A stretch of DNA of 64,000 nucleotides from an uncultured Eubacteriales bacterium (GTDB lineage Bacteria; Bacillota; Clostridia; Oscillospirales; CAG-382). Made by a program: the position numbers and the translations under genes. Positions 43,697 through 52,311 of the stretch are shown piece by piece. The first letter of the stretch is position 1. Every line of letters starts with the position of its first letter. The stretch is from NCBI GenBank assembly GCA_900551295.1, contig URVJ01000002.1, positions 62,001 through 126,000 on the forward strand. Reading direction: 5' to 3'. The notes beneath the pieces were generated by a model. The model did not search any database. It was not told the DNA's origin and worked only from the letters and a program-made list of their open reading frames with translations.

Positions 43697-44074
43697 ATGA
43701 ATATGTACAGTGTAATGCTTTCCGCACAGTCGGCGGCAGCAGCGGGCGTGATAGACGCAAACCAGCCCATAAAGAACGTCGGAGAAGCTCTCGGATACTC
43801 GCTTTCAACATCGCTTTTCGGTTTCGCGGTAGTTTTCGGTGTGCTTGCTTTGATATGGGGTGTACTTTCACTCTTTAAGATCTTCTTTGCCGGCAAAAGC
43901 GAAGAGGATAAAAAAAAACCCGAAATAACTGAGTCCGCAGTACAGAACGTGTCTCCGGCAGTCGATGAAGCAGCTCTTGTTGCGGCGATAACCGCAGCAG
44001 TAAGCGCATACAGGGTCGCACACGGAGAGAGCGCAGGCGGATTCCGCGTAGTTTCCTTTAAAAAGAGAAAATAA
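43697..44074 (+). CDS. oadG: Sodium pump decarboxylase gamma subunit (OadG-like)
   Basis: 125 residues: one membrane helix (about 35-63, SLFGFAVVFGVLALIWGVLS) and a hydrophilic, partly Ala-rich tail ending in RVVSFKKRK. This is the OAD_gamma layout; the subunit holds the alpha and beta subunits together and may bind zinc. It lies 23 bp after mmdA with AAGGTG before ATG 43697. Confidence 0.85.
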   Translation: MNMYSVMLSAQSAAAAGVIDANQPIKNVGEALGYSLSTSLFGFAVVFGVLALIWGVLSLFKIFFAGKSEEDKKKPEITESAVQNVSPAVDEAALVAAITAAVSAYRVAHGESAGGFRVVSFKKRK

Positions 44075-44118
44075 ATGTTTGCCGGGTTTTTGATTTCCCG
44101 GAGAAATGGAGAATTATT

Positions 44119-44517
44119 ATGGCAAAGCAATACAGCGTTACCGTAAACGGTACTGTTTATGACGTTACAGTCGAAGAACTCGGTACTGCCGCAGCTCCGG
44201 CAGCCGTATCGGCACCCACACCCGCACCTGCACCTGCACCCGTTGCAGCTCCGGTACCCGCACAGGCACCTGCAGCTCCCAAAGCTCCTGCAGCAACCGG
44301 CGCCGGAGAAAAGATCGACGCACCTCTCAACGGTACTGTTCTTGACGTTAAGGTTTCAAGCGGCACAGCAGTAAAGAAGGGCGATCTTCTTCTCATCATC
44401 GAAGCGATGAAGATGGAAAATGAAATACTTGCTCCCAAGGACGGCACAATCACCTCTGTTGCGGTACAGAAGGGCAGCACGGTAAATGCCGGCGACGCTC
44501 TCGCAACTATCGCGTAA
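44119..44517 (+). CDS. Biotin carboxyl carrier protein
   Basis: 132 residues. An N-terminal beta segment (1-20), a flexible linker of Pro-Ala repeats (about 30-60) and a C-terminal biotinyl domain with the biotinylation site EAMKMENEI (Lys near residue 97). This is the 1.3S/MmdC/GcdC type. It carries CO2 from carboxyltransferase to the membrane beta subunit. Codon use is strongly biased, suggesting high expression. Confidence 0.95.
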   Translation: MAKQYSVTVNGTVYDVTVEELGTAAAPAAVSAPTPAPAPAPVAAPVPAQAPAAPKAPAATGAGEKIDAPLNGTVLDVKVSSGTAVKKGDLLLIIEAMKMENEILAPKDGTITSVAVQKGSTVNAGDALATIA

Positions 44518-44557
44518 TTCCTCTGTGAGAGAAAAATTTTAAGGAGGAAATAAACAA

Positions 44558-45784
44558 ATGAACTTTTTAGACAGCCTGTTAAACCTGTGGGAATCCACGG
44601 GTATCTATAAGATGCTGTACACGGTAGACGCAGCCACAGGCGCCGCAGTATTCAATACCGGATTCGTAAAGACGCTTATCATGTACGTTATAGTAGCGGT
44701 TCTTATGTACCTTGCAATAGCAAAGAAATTCGAGCCTCTGCTTCTGCTGCCGATAGCATTCGGTATGCTTCTCGCAAACCTTCCCGGAGCTGAGCTTTAT
44801 CACTCCGAACTGTTTATCCATGAGGATGGATCACCGCTCAATATCCAGCAGATAACCGAAATGGGCGGACTTATGGACTACCTTTATCTCGGCGTAAAAC
44901 TCGGTATTTACCCGTCGCTTATATTCCTTGGCGTCGGCGCGATGACTGACTTTACTCCCCTTATAGCAAATCCTAAGTCGCTTCTTCTCGGAGCTGCCGC
45001 ACAGTTCGGTATATACATTGCGTATACCCTTGCAATAGCAAGCGGCGCATTCACTCCGGCAGAAGCCGCGTCTATCGGTATAATCGGCGGTGCCGACGGC
45101 CCTACCGCAATTTACGTAACCAAGACTCTTGCACCTCATCTTCTCGGTGCGATAGCCGTTGCGGCATACTCGTATATGGCGCTTGTTCCTATCATTCAGC
45201 CGCCTATAATGAGACTCTGCACCACTAAAAAGGAAAGATGCATAAAGATGCAGCAGTTAAGACCTGTATCTCAGACCGAAAAGGTAGTATTCCCGATATT
45301 CGTCGGCGCATTTGTATCACTCCTTCTTCCGGACGCAGCACCTCTCATAGGTTTCCTTATGCTCGGCAACCTGCTTAACGTTTGCGGAGTAACCGACAGA
45401 CTTTCAAAGACTGCTCAGAATGAGCTTTGCAATATCGTTACAATATTCCTCGGTGTTTCCGTAGGCGTAACTGCAAATGCGGAAAACTTCCTGTCCGCAA
45501 AGACGCTTCTTATAATTGTTCTCGGACTTACCGCATTCTGCTTTGCAACCTTCGGCGGCGTAATCTTCGGTAAGATAATGTGCGCGCTCACCGGCGGCAA
45601 GATAAATCCGCTTATCGGTTCGGCAGGCGTTTCCGCAGTTCCTATGGCAGCGCGTGTTTCTCAGGTAGTTGGACAGAAGGATGATCCTTCTAACTTCCTT
45701 CTCATGCACGCAATGGGACCTAACGTCGCAGGCGTTATAGGCTCTGCCGTTGCGGCAGGCGTGTTCCTTGCACTTTACGCATAA
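44558..45784 (+). CDS. oadB: Sodium-translocating decarboxylase beta subunit
   Basis: 408 residues with 9-11 membrane helices. Family hallmarks: ADGPTAIYVTK with the essential Asp in GGADGPT, NPKSLLLGAAAQFGIY, and GNLLNVCGVTDRL, ending AMGPNVAGVIGSAVAAGVF. The beta subunit decarboxylates carboxybiotin and exports two Na+ per turnover. AAGGAGG before ATG 44558. It follows the biotin carrier by 40 bp. Confidence 0.96.
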   Translation: MNFLDSLLNLWESTGIYKMLYTVDAATGAAVFNTGFVKTLIMYVIVAVLMYLAIAKKFEPLLLLPIAFGMLLANLPGAELYHSELFIHEDGSPLNIQQITEMGGLMDYLYLGVKLGIYPSLIFLGVGAMTDFTPLIANPKSLLLGAAAQFGIYIAYTLAIASGAFTPAEAASIGIIGGADGPTAIYVTKTLAPHLLGAIAVAAYSYMALVPIIQPPIMRLCTTKKERCIKMQQLRPVSQTEKVVFPIFVGAFVSLLLPDAAPLIGFLMLGNLLNVCGVTDRLSKTAQNELCNIVTIFLGVSVGVTANAENFLSAKTLLIIVLGLTAFCFATFGGVIFGKIMCALTGGKINPLIGSAGVSAVPMAARVSQVVGQKDDPSNFLLMHAMGPNVAGVIGSAVAAGVFLALYA

Positions 45785-45857
45785 AACACAAAATTGTAAT
45801 CAGCTTTGACGTAAGGTACATTTTTAAGACCTTGCGCCGGAAAGGATATAACACACT

Positions 45858-47252
45858 ATGGCAGTAAAAATAATGGAAACTGCTCTGCGTGACGCTCATC
45901 AGTCGCTGATAGCAACGCGTATGACTACGGAAGAAATGCTTCCGATTCTTGATTATCTTGATGATATCGGATATTATGCCATCGAGGCATGGGGCGGAGC
46001 TACGTTTGACGCTTGCCTGCGTTTTCTCGATGAAGATCCGTGGCAGAGACTCCGCACAATAAGAAGTCATATAAAGAATTCAAAGCTCCAGATGCTTTTC
46101 AGAGGTCAGAATATACTCGGATACCGTCACTATGCCGACGACGTTGTTGAATACTTCGTACAGAAGTCCATCGCAAACGGTATTGACGTAATAAGAATAT
46201 TTGACGCCCTTAATGACGTAAGAAACCTCAAAACCGCAATAAACGCGACCAAAAAGGAGGGCGGTCACGTACAGGCGGCTCTCAGCTATACCACAGGCCC
46301 CGTTTATACGACGGACTACTATATCAAGTACGCAAAGCAGCTCCAGGATATGGGCGCCGATTCAATCTGCGTAAAGGATATGGCCGGTCTTTTAAAGCCG
46401 TATGACGCATATGAGCTTATAAAGGCGCTTAAAGAAAACGTAAAGGTTCCGATACAGCTGCATACGCACTATACCGCAGGTCTTGCCTCCATGACTCTCT
46501 TGAAGGCAATTGAAGCAGGCGTAGATATAGTAGATACCGCAATGGCGCCTCTTGCCATGGGTACTTCGCAGCCTCCTACGGAATCTCTCGTAGCTACTCT
46601 CGCAGGTACCGAATATGATACGGGACTTTCTCTCGAAAAGCTCGATAAAGCGTCCAAGATGTTCGGCGAACTTCGCGAAAAGTACCTCAAGAACGGACTT
46701 CTCGATCCCAAGGTCCTTAAGGTAGACGTAAATACTCTGCTTTATCAGGTTCCCGGCGGAATGCTTTCAAATCTCGTTTCTCAGCTTAAAAACGCAGGTA
46801 AGTCAGATAAGCTTGCCGATGTTCTCGCTGAAGTGCCGAGAGTAAGAGCCGATGTCGGTTATCCTCCTCTCGTAACTCCTTCGTCGCAGATCGTAGGTAC
46901 TCAGGCTGTTATGAACGTAATTGCCGGAGAAAGATATAAGATGGTGACAAAGGAATTCAAAGGTATCGTAAGAGGCGAATACGGCAAGACTCCTATGCCT
47001 ATATCCGATGAATTCAGAAAGAAGATAATAGGAGACGAAAAGCCTATAACCTGCCGTCCGGCTGATAATCTTAAGCCCGAACTTGAAAAACTAAGGAGCG
47101 AGTGCGCACAGTATATCACCCAGGACGAAGACGTTCTTTCGTATGCGCTGTTTGAACAGGTAGCCGTTAAGTTCTTCGAGAAGAGAAAGCTCAAGCAGAA
47201 CGGACTTGACGCGGAAAACACAGATACCGTAAATAAGGTTACGACCGTTTAA
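45858..47252 (+). CDS. oadA: Oxaloacetate/pyruvate carboxyltransferase subunit (5S / OadA type)
   Basis: 464 residues, the carboxyltransferase barrel plus its conserved C-terminal domain, without a fused biotinyl domain. ALRDAHQSLIATRM near the N-terminus, VKDMAGLLKP with the biotin/metal-site Lys, IQLHTHYTAG and DIVDTAMAPLAMGTSQP complete the active site. It transfers CO2 between oxaloacetate/pyruvate and biotin. It is the last gene of the pump operon, 73 bp after oadB, and is followed by a strong terminator. Confidence 0.93.
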   Translation: MAVKIMETALRDAHQSLIATRMTTEEMLPILDYLDDIGYYAIEAWGGATFDACLRFLDEDPWQRLRTIRSHIKNSKLQMLFRGQNILGYRHYADDVVEYFVQKSIANGIDVIRIFDALNDVRNLKTAINATKKEGGHVQAALSYTTGPVYTTDYYIKYAKQLQDMGADSICVKDMAGLLKPYDAYELIKALKENVKVPIQLHTHYTAGLASMTLLKAIEAGVDIVDTAMAPLAMGTSQPPTESLVATLAGTEYDTGLSLEKLDKASKMFGELREKYLKNGLLDPKVLKVDVNTLLYQVPGGMLSNLVSQLKNAGKSDKLADVLAEVPRVRADVGYPPLVTPSSQIVGTQAVMNVIAGERYKMVTKEFKGIVRGEYGKTPMPISDEFRKKIIGDEKPITCRPADNLKPELEKLRSECAQYITQDEDVLSYALFEQVAVKFFEKRKLKQNGLDAENTDTVNKVTTV

Positions 47253-47272
47253 GCATTTTTAAAAAGAATAAT

Positions 47273-47323
47273 GACTGCTTTGCTGTTTTTCCGTAACAGG
47301 ATTTGCAAGGCAGTCTTGTTTTT
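47273..47323 (+). terminator. Terminator of the decarboxylase operon
   Basis: GACTGCTTTGC (47273-47283) pairs with GCAAGGCAGTC (47305-47315), 11 pairs with one G-U, then TTGTTTTTG. Its end abuts the convergent ylmC-type gene. Confidence 0.8.
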
Positions 47324-47325
47324 GT

Positions 47326-47637
47326 TTAATGAGAGAAGAAAAATTTGTTTTTTCTTTCGCATTTCTGCGGCTTTGGCGGACACGGCGGCACGGGCGGCAG
47401 TATAATGTCGACCAGAATTATGTCGTCTCCGATCTTTCTTATGCATTCCCACGGAATGTTTACGCAGTCGTCGGGTTTTGAAAAGCAGAAGATTGAATTC
47501 TGAGAGCATACCTCGACGGAAATTATTCTGCCGGTTTCAAGATCTATCGCGCAGTCCGTCACATTGCCGAGCCTGCGGCAGTCGCTGCTGTTTATTACTT
47601 CCTTTTCGGTAAGTTCGCCGAAAGTGCATTTTCTCAA
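47326..47637 (-). CDS. YlmC/YmxH-family PRC-barrel sporulation protein
   Basis: 103 residues. TFGELTEKEVINSSDCRRLG, ITD-like VTDCAIDLETGRIISV and IPWECIRKIGDDIILVD give the PRC-barrel pattern of YlmC/YmxH, a small family conserved in spore formers. The tail is Pro/Cys-rich (LPPVPPCPPKPQKC), which is longer than usual. Precise function unknown. TTG 47637 follows GGAGG at 9 nt. It is divergent from hflX. Confidence 0.82.
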   Translation of the reverse strand: MRKCTFGELTEKEVINSSDCRRLGNVTDCAIDLETGRIISVEVCSQNSIFCFSKPDDCVNIPWECIRKIGDDIILVDIILPPVPPCPPKPQKCERKNKFFFSH

Positions 47638-47659
47638 TTTTGTTTGCCTCCGTTTCTGT

Positions 47660-47678
47660 CATATATTCTGAATATATG
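47660..47678. repeat. 8-bp palindrome between ylmC-type gene and hflX
   Basis: CATATATT-CTG-AATATATG is a perfect inverted repeat in the divergent intergenic region, 22 bp before the ylmC start. It may be a regulator site; the AT-only arms make chance occurrence plausible. Confidence 0.35.
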
Positions 47679-47748
47679 CGCACGGCGGAGAATAATTGAT
47701 AATGTTTTCGTATTTTTTGATTTTGGATTAACACGGAGGTGTTTGTTT

Positions 47749-49086
47749 ATGGATAATAACGTCACAAAACTCCACGAAACGGAAAATTCCGAACCCGTAA
47801 ATATACTTCTTGTCGGTTTGTATAAGGATACGTCGGAGGAAAACGAGTGCCTTAAAAGCCTTGCGGAACTCAGACTTCTTGCGGAAACTTCCGTCGGAGA
47901 CACCGCTGCCGAGTCGTCGTTCTATACGCTTACACAGTGCAGACCGTCGCCCGATCCCGCAACTTTTATCGGTTCCGGCAAGGCAGTCGAGGCAAAGGAA
48001 ATATGCGCCGGCAATAACGTTTCTCTAGTCGTTGTGGATTCGGAGCTTTCGCCGTCGCAGATCAGAAATCTCGAAAATGAGATCAATTCAAATAAAGAAA
48101 ATGATGTGCGCGTAATTGACCGTACCATGCTTATACTCGATATTTTCGCAAAGCACGCCGTCACCGGCGAGGGTAAGCTCCAGGTTGAAATTGCGCAGCT
48201 TAAATATACCGCCCCCAGACTTACCGGAAAAGGTACGGCGCTTTCGCGTCAGGGCGGTACAAGCGGAAGTATAGGCGCGAGAGGTCCCGGAGAAACAAAG
48301 CTTGAAACCGATAAGCGCCATATTGCAAGACGCCTGCTCGCACTCAAAAAGGAACTGTCGGAAATTGAGGGCAACCGCGCGGTAAAACGAACCAAGAGAA
48401 ATAAGAGTACGGTTCCGTCCGCAGTCATCGCCGGATATACAAACGCCGGTAAATCGACGCTGCTTAATTATCTTACCGATGCAGGAATACTTGAAAAGGA
48501 TATGCTTTTCGCAACGCTCGATCCGACGGTAAGAAAGCTCGTGCTGCCGTCGGGAAGAACAATACTTCTGTCGGATACCGTAGGATTTATAAGCAGACTT
48601 CCGCATCAGCTCGTGGAATCTTTCAAGTCAACGCTTGAAGAAGTAAGGGACGCCGATATTGTGCTTGTGGTTGCCGACGCGTCGGATCCCGATGTATCAA
48701 AAAAGATAAGCGTTACCGAGCAGATACTTTCCGATATGGACGCAGGCGGAAAACCCGTAATATACGTTTATAATAAGTGCGACAGACTCGATATTCTTCC
48801 TCCGCGCGAGACGCTTTCGCGGCATGACAGCGTTTGTATCAGTGCAAAGGACGGCACAAACGTAGAAACGCTGCTTGAAAGAATTGATAAAATTCTGTCC
48901 GAAACAAAAAAGACCGTGAATTTCCTGTTCCCGTTTGAAATGCAGTCGGCGGTAAACGATCTGTATAAGAACGCCGCAGTAAATTCCGTGGAATATACCG
49001 AGAACGGCGCGCTTGTAAACGCGCTTGTCGATGAGAAATGCTACGGTATGTATAAGAAATATATTGTCGAAGAGGAGCGGAAATAA
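47749..49086 (+). CDS. hflX: GTPase HflX
   Basis: 445 residues. The N-terminal HflX domain includes RPSPDPATFIGSGKAVEAKE and RLTGKGTALSRQGG, then GARGPGETKLETDKR. The G domain has P-loop GYTNAGKSTLLN (about residue 228), FATLDPT, SDTVGFISRLPHQLV and NKCD. HflX splits stalled or heat-damaged ribosomes. ATG 47749 has GGAGGT 8 nt upstream; in-frame codons further upstream lie in the divergent intergenic region. Confidence 0.95.
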   Translation: MDNNVTKLHETENSEPVNILLVGLYKDTSEENECLKSLAELRLLAETSVGDTAAESSFYTLTQCRPSPDPATFIGSGKAVEAKEICAGNNVSLVVVDSELSPSQIRNLENEINSNKENDVRVIDRTMLILDIFAKHAVTGEGKLQVEIAQLKYTAPRLTGKGTALSRQGGTSGSIGARGPGETKLETDKRHIARRLLALKKELSEIEGNRAVKRTKRNKSTVPSAVIAGYTNAGKSTLLNYLTDAGILEKDMLFATLDPTVRKLVLPSGRTILLSDTVGFISRLPHQLVESFKSTLEEVRDADIVLVVADASDPDVSKKISVTEQILSDMDAGGKPVIYVYNKCDRLDILPPRETLSRHDSVCISAKDGTNVETLLERIDKILSETKKTVNFLFPFEMQSAVNDLYKNAAVNSVEYTENGALVNALVDEKCYGMYKKYIVEEERK

Positions 49087-49162
49087 AAAAATACAGCACT
49101 TTTTGAAAAAAATAAAGTGTTTTTCGGGTTTTGAAAGTATAACTATATAGAGGTGCGTGTTT

Positions 49163-50191
49163 ATGACAGACATTCTTAAGTTTTACCGTGATAATGAAAA
49201 GAATACACTTAGTCCTTTTGCGACTTTTTCGTTTGAAACGCGAGGAAGACTCAAACCCGTCGATGAACCCGACGATATACGCACTCCTTTTATGCGCGAC
49301 CGCGACAGAATAATACACTGTAAGTCTTTCAGACGTCTTATGCATAAGACGCAATGCTTTCTCTCGCCTGAGGGCGACCATTACAGAACCCGTCTTACAC
49401 ATACGCTTGAGGTTTCGCAGATTGCACGGACTATCGCGCGTTCGCTGAGGCTCAATGAGGACCTGACTGAGGCAATAGCTCTCGGACACGATCTCGGTCA
49501 TACGCCGTTCGGTCACGCAGGAGAACGTGTGCTTAATGAACTGAGTCCCGAGGGCTTTGCGCATAACGAACAGAGCCTTCGCGTTGTGGATCTTCTCGAA
49601 CGTGACGGCGACGGACTTAATCTTACGTATGAAGTGCGTAACGGAATTGTCTGCCATACGGGAAAGCAGAGCGCGGCAACTCCCGAGGGAAAGATAATAA
49701 AATTTGCCGACAGGATAGCCTATATAAACCACGATATAGATGACGCAGTGCGCGCAGGCGTGCTGTCGGACGACGATATACCGACGGAACTAAAAAAGGT
49801 GCTCGGAAATACTCACAGCGAACGCATAGACGTCATGGTAAAGAGCCTTATCGAGGAAACACAGCATAATTTCGATAAGGATATAAACGATGTTACCATG
49901 AAAAAAGAAATTTATGAGGCTACAATGGAGCTTCGCGAATTTCTGTTTAAAAAAGTCTATTTCAATCCTGTCGCAAAGAGTGAAGAAACGCGCGCGTGCG
50001 ATATGTTAAAGACGCTTTACGGCTATTATTGCGCAAATGCGGATAAAATGCCCGATGAATACAAAAAATATATACCCGAGGGAATCAGCGTAAACCGCGC
50101 AGTGTGCGACTATATCGCCGGAATGACAGACAGATACGCCGTGCAGACATTTACAACGCTGTATATCCCGAAAAAGTGGTCTATAATGTAA
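49163..50191 (+). CDS. dNTP triphosphohydrolase (dGTPase-like)
   Basis: 342 residues. CKSFRRLMHKTQCFLSPEGD, HYRTRLTHTLEVSQIARTIA and ALGHDLGHTPFGHAGE contain the HD metal ligands of the dGTPase family; FADRIAYINHDIDDA supplies the last Asp. It degrades dNTPs to nucleoside and triphosphate. The order dGTPase-like, dnaG, rpoD is common in Clostridia. ATG 49163 has AGAGG about 9 nt upstream. Confidence 0.93.
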   Translation: MTDILKFYRDNEKNTLSPFATFSFETRGRLKPVDEPDDIRTPFMRDRDRIIHCKSFRRLMHKTQCFLSPEGDHYRTRLTHTLEVSQIARTIARSLRLNEDLTEAIALGHDLGHTPFGHAGERVLNELSPEGFAHNEQSLRVVDLLERDGDGLNLTYEVRNGIVCHTGKQSAATPEGKIIKFADRIAYINHDIDDAVRAGVLSDDDIPTELKKVLGNTHSERIDVMVKSLIEETQHNFDKDINDVTMKKEIYEATMELREFLFKKVYFNPVAKSEETRACDMLKTLYGYYCANADKMPDEYKKYIPEGISVNRAVCDYIAGMTDRYAVQTFTTLYIPKKWSIM

Positions 50192-50219
50192 TTTTTCGTA
50201 ACGGAGTGGATATAAACAG

Positions 50220-50423
50220 ATGTACAGAGAAATTTGCGATTTTGCAAAACTTGTTAAAACGCTGTCGCTTGTTTCGGTGCAGATAATATGCGTCTGCGCC
50301 GGTGCGGTTTTGGGAATTCTCCTGCCGCAGAAAGGAAAAAAGCCTGCCGCAGTGCTGTTTGCGCTTGTCGCTGCCGCAGCGACGGTCATTCCGGCTTTTG
50401 ACTTTATAAATAACAGGGACTGA
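50220..50423 (+). CDS. Small two-helix membrane protein
   Basis: 67 residues with two hydrophobic segments (about residues 15-35, VSVQIICVCAGAVLGILL, and 41-59, PAAVLFALVAAAATVIPAF) joined by a basic loop (PQKGKKP). I do not recognise a family. The start is ATG 50220, 28 bp after the dGTPase stop, with CGGAG upstream, and it is followed after 37 bp by dnaG. Its place inside the replication/transcription operon and the good ribosome site support a real gene. Confidence 0.6.
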   Translation: MYREICDFAKLVKTLSLVSVQIICVCAGAVLGILLPQKGKKPAAVLFALVAAAATVIPAFDFINNRD

Positions 50424-50460
50424 ATTTTGATTTATTTCCAAAACGTCAGGAGGTGTGAAA

Positions 50461-52266
50461 TTGGCTTTCCCGGAGGGTTTTATACAGGAACTCAAAAACA
50501 GAAATCCCATAGACCAGGTCGTGGGCAGATATGTCGAGCTGAAACGCGCAGGACGAAACCTTGTCGGCAGATGTCCGTTTCACAGCGAAAAAACTCCGTC
50601 GTTTACGGTGTTTTCGGATAATTTCCATTGTTTCGGCTGCTCTGCAGGCGGAGATGTGATAACCTTTATCATGAGGATTGAGAACCTCGAATACAGAGAC
50701 GCCGTGCAGTTTCTTGCAGACAGGAGCGGAATGACTGTTCCCGACGATAATCTTTACGCTGCGGTACGTGAAAAACCAAAGCTTACGCGCGAACGCGGAC
50801 TTGCAATGAATAAGGCTGCGGCAAAGATCTTTTATGAAAATCTCATGTCCGAAAAAGGGCAGGCGGCGCGAAAATATCTTGCCGACAGGGGACTTTCAAA
50901 TTCAACGATTCGCCATTTCGGGCTTGGTTTTGCACCCGACAGCTTTAACGATATGACGGATAAGCTTTCAAAGCTCGGATATACAAAAGAGGAAATGCAG
51001 ACAGGCTTTCTTTGCGGAATTTCTCAAAAGACCGCAAGACTTTTCGATATGTTCCGTAACCGCGTAATGTTTCCGATAATAGATACAAGCGGAAATATAG
51101 TCGCGTTCGGCGGCAGGGTAATGGACGATTCAAAGCCGAAGTACCTCAATTCCTCCGATACGCCGGTGTTTAAAAAGAGCAAGCAACTGTTCGCACTCAA
51201 TTTTGCAAAAGACGTGCTGCTCGGAAATATTCAGAGTCCGCTTGTGAAATCCGGCGAGATAATACTGTGCGAGGGATATATGGACGTAATTGCAATGCAT
51301 CAGGGCGGTTTTTCAAACGCCGTCGCAACGCTCGGAACGGCAATTACGCCCGAACACGCAAGAATAGTGTCGAGATACGCTAAGACCGCGTTTGTCGCAT
51401 ATGACTCTGACGAAGCCGGAAAACGCGCCGCAGATAAAGCACTGAAACTGTTATCAGAGGTTGGCGTAGAATGCAGGGTCTTAAGAATAACCGGTGCAAA
51501 AGATCCCGACGAGTATATTAAAAAATACGGTTCGGCAGCCTTTTCAAAAATGCTCTACGGCTCTGTCGGACAGACGGATTACCGCATAAACGAAATTGTT
51601 TCAAAGTATGATCTGAATAACCCCGATGAAAAGCTGAAAGCTCTCAGGGAGTGCTGCGATATGCTTGCCGGCATATATTCGCCGATAAAGCAGGATATAT
51701 ACATACAGCGGCTGTCGGAACTTTCGGGTATACCGCAGGAAAGTATAAAAAGACAGGTCGAGGGCAGTAAACGCTATCAGAAAAAGCAGTATGACAAGCA
51801 GACGGCTGATACAAGCCAGAAAAAGCTTATGCGCTTTGACGATAAAATAAACCCAGACGCTGTTACGTGTCCCGCAGCTGCCGAAATAGAGGAGCGCATA
51901 ATCGGAATACTTCTTCTTTTTCCGGAGTTATACTCAAAATGCGACGCAATTTCACATGACGACTTTGTAACCGGCTTTAACAAACAGGTGTATAAAGAAC
52001 TTTCCGCACTGTATTCAGACGGTAAAACAGATATTTCGGCGTTTAACGAAATTTTCAGTCCCGAACAGATGTCGCGCATATATGATATGAAACATAGGCG
52101 TTCCGACTTGTCCGCAAACGGAATTTCCGCGCTGAATGAGCAGATCTCGGCGCTGAAGACCGAAAAAATAAGACTCTCGGCAAAACAGCATAAAGTAAAT
52201 ACCGATGACGAAATGCTTGATGCAATAGAGCTTTTGAGAAAAAAACAGGGTATAGGCAAAAATTAA
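50461..52266 (+). CDS. dnaG: DNA primase
   Basis: 601 residues. Zinc-binding domain RCPFHSEKTPSFTVF...HCFGC near residue 38, then the RNA polymerase core with TOPRIM motifs ILCEGYMDVIAMHQGG and AYDSDEAGKRAADKA, and a C-terminal helicase-binding domain (about 450-601). It makes primers for the replisome. TTG 50461 is preferred, with AGGAGG 7 nt before it; GTG 50455 overlaps the site. rpoD follows after 45 bp. Confidence 0.97.
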   Translation: MAFPEGFIQELKNRNPIDQVVGRYVELKRAGRNLVGRCPFHSEKTPSFTVFSDNFHCFGCSAGGDVITFIMRIENLEYRDAVQFLADRSGMTVPDDNLYAAVREKPKLTRERGLAMNKAAAKIFYENLMSEKGQAARKYLADRGLSNSTIRHFGLGFAPDSFNDMTDKLSKLGYTKEEMQTGFLCGISQKTARLFDMFRNRVMFPIIDTSGNIVAFGGRVMDDSKPKYLNSSDTPVFKKSKQLFALNFAKDVLLGNIQSPLVKSGEIILCEGYMDVIAMHQGGFSNAVATLGTAITPEHARIVSRYAKTAFVAYDSDEAGKRAADKALKLLSEVGVECRVLRITGAKDPDEYIKKYGSAAFSKMLYGSVGQTDYRINEIVSKYDLNNPDEKLKALRECCDMLAGIYSPIKQDIYIQRLSELSGIPQESIKRQVEGSKRYQKKQYDKQTADTSQKKLMRFDDKINPDAVTCPAAAEIEERIIGILLLFPELYSKCDAISHDDFVTGFNKQVYKELSALYSDGKTDISAFNEIFSPEQMSRIYDMKHRRSDLSANGISALNEQISALKTEKIRLSAKQHKVNTDDEMLDAIELLRKKQGIGKN

Positions 52267-52311
52267 GTATATTTATCTCATTGCCGTTTTTCGGCAGAAA
52301 GGATGTTATAA

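Noticed and set aside
45800..45845. Small stem between oadB and oadA
   Set aside because: CGTAAGGT/ACCTTGCG forms an 8-bp stem but lacks a T-run; oadA is most simply read as part of the same operon.
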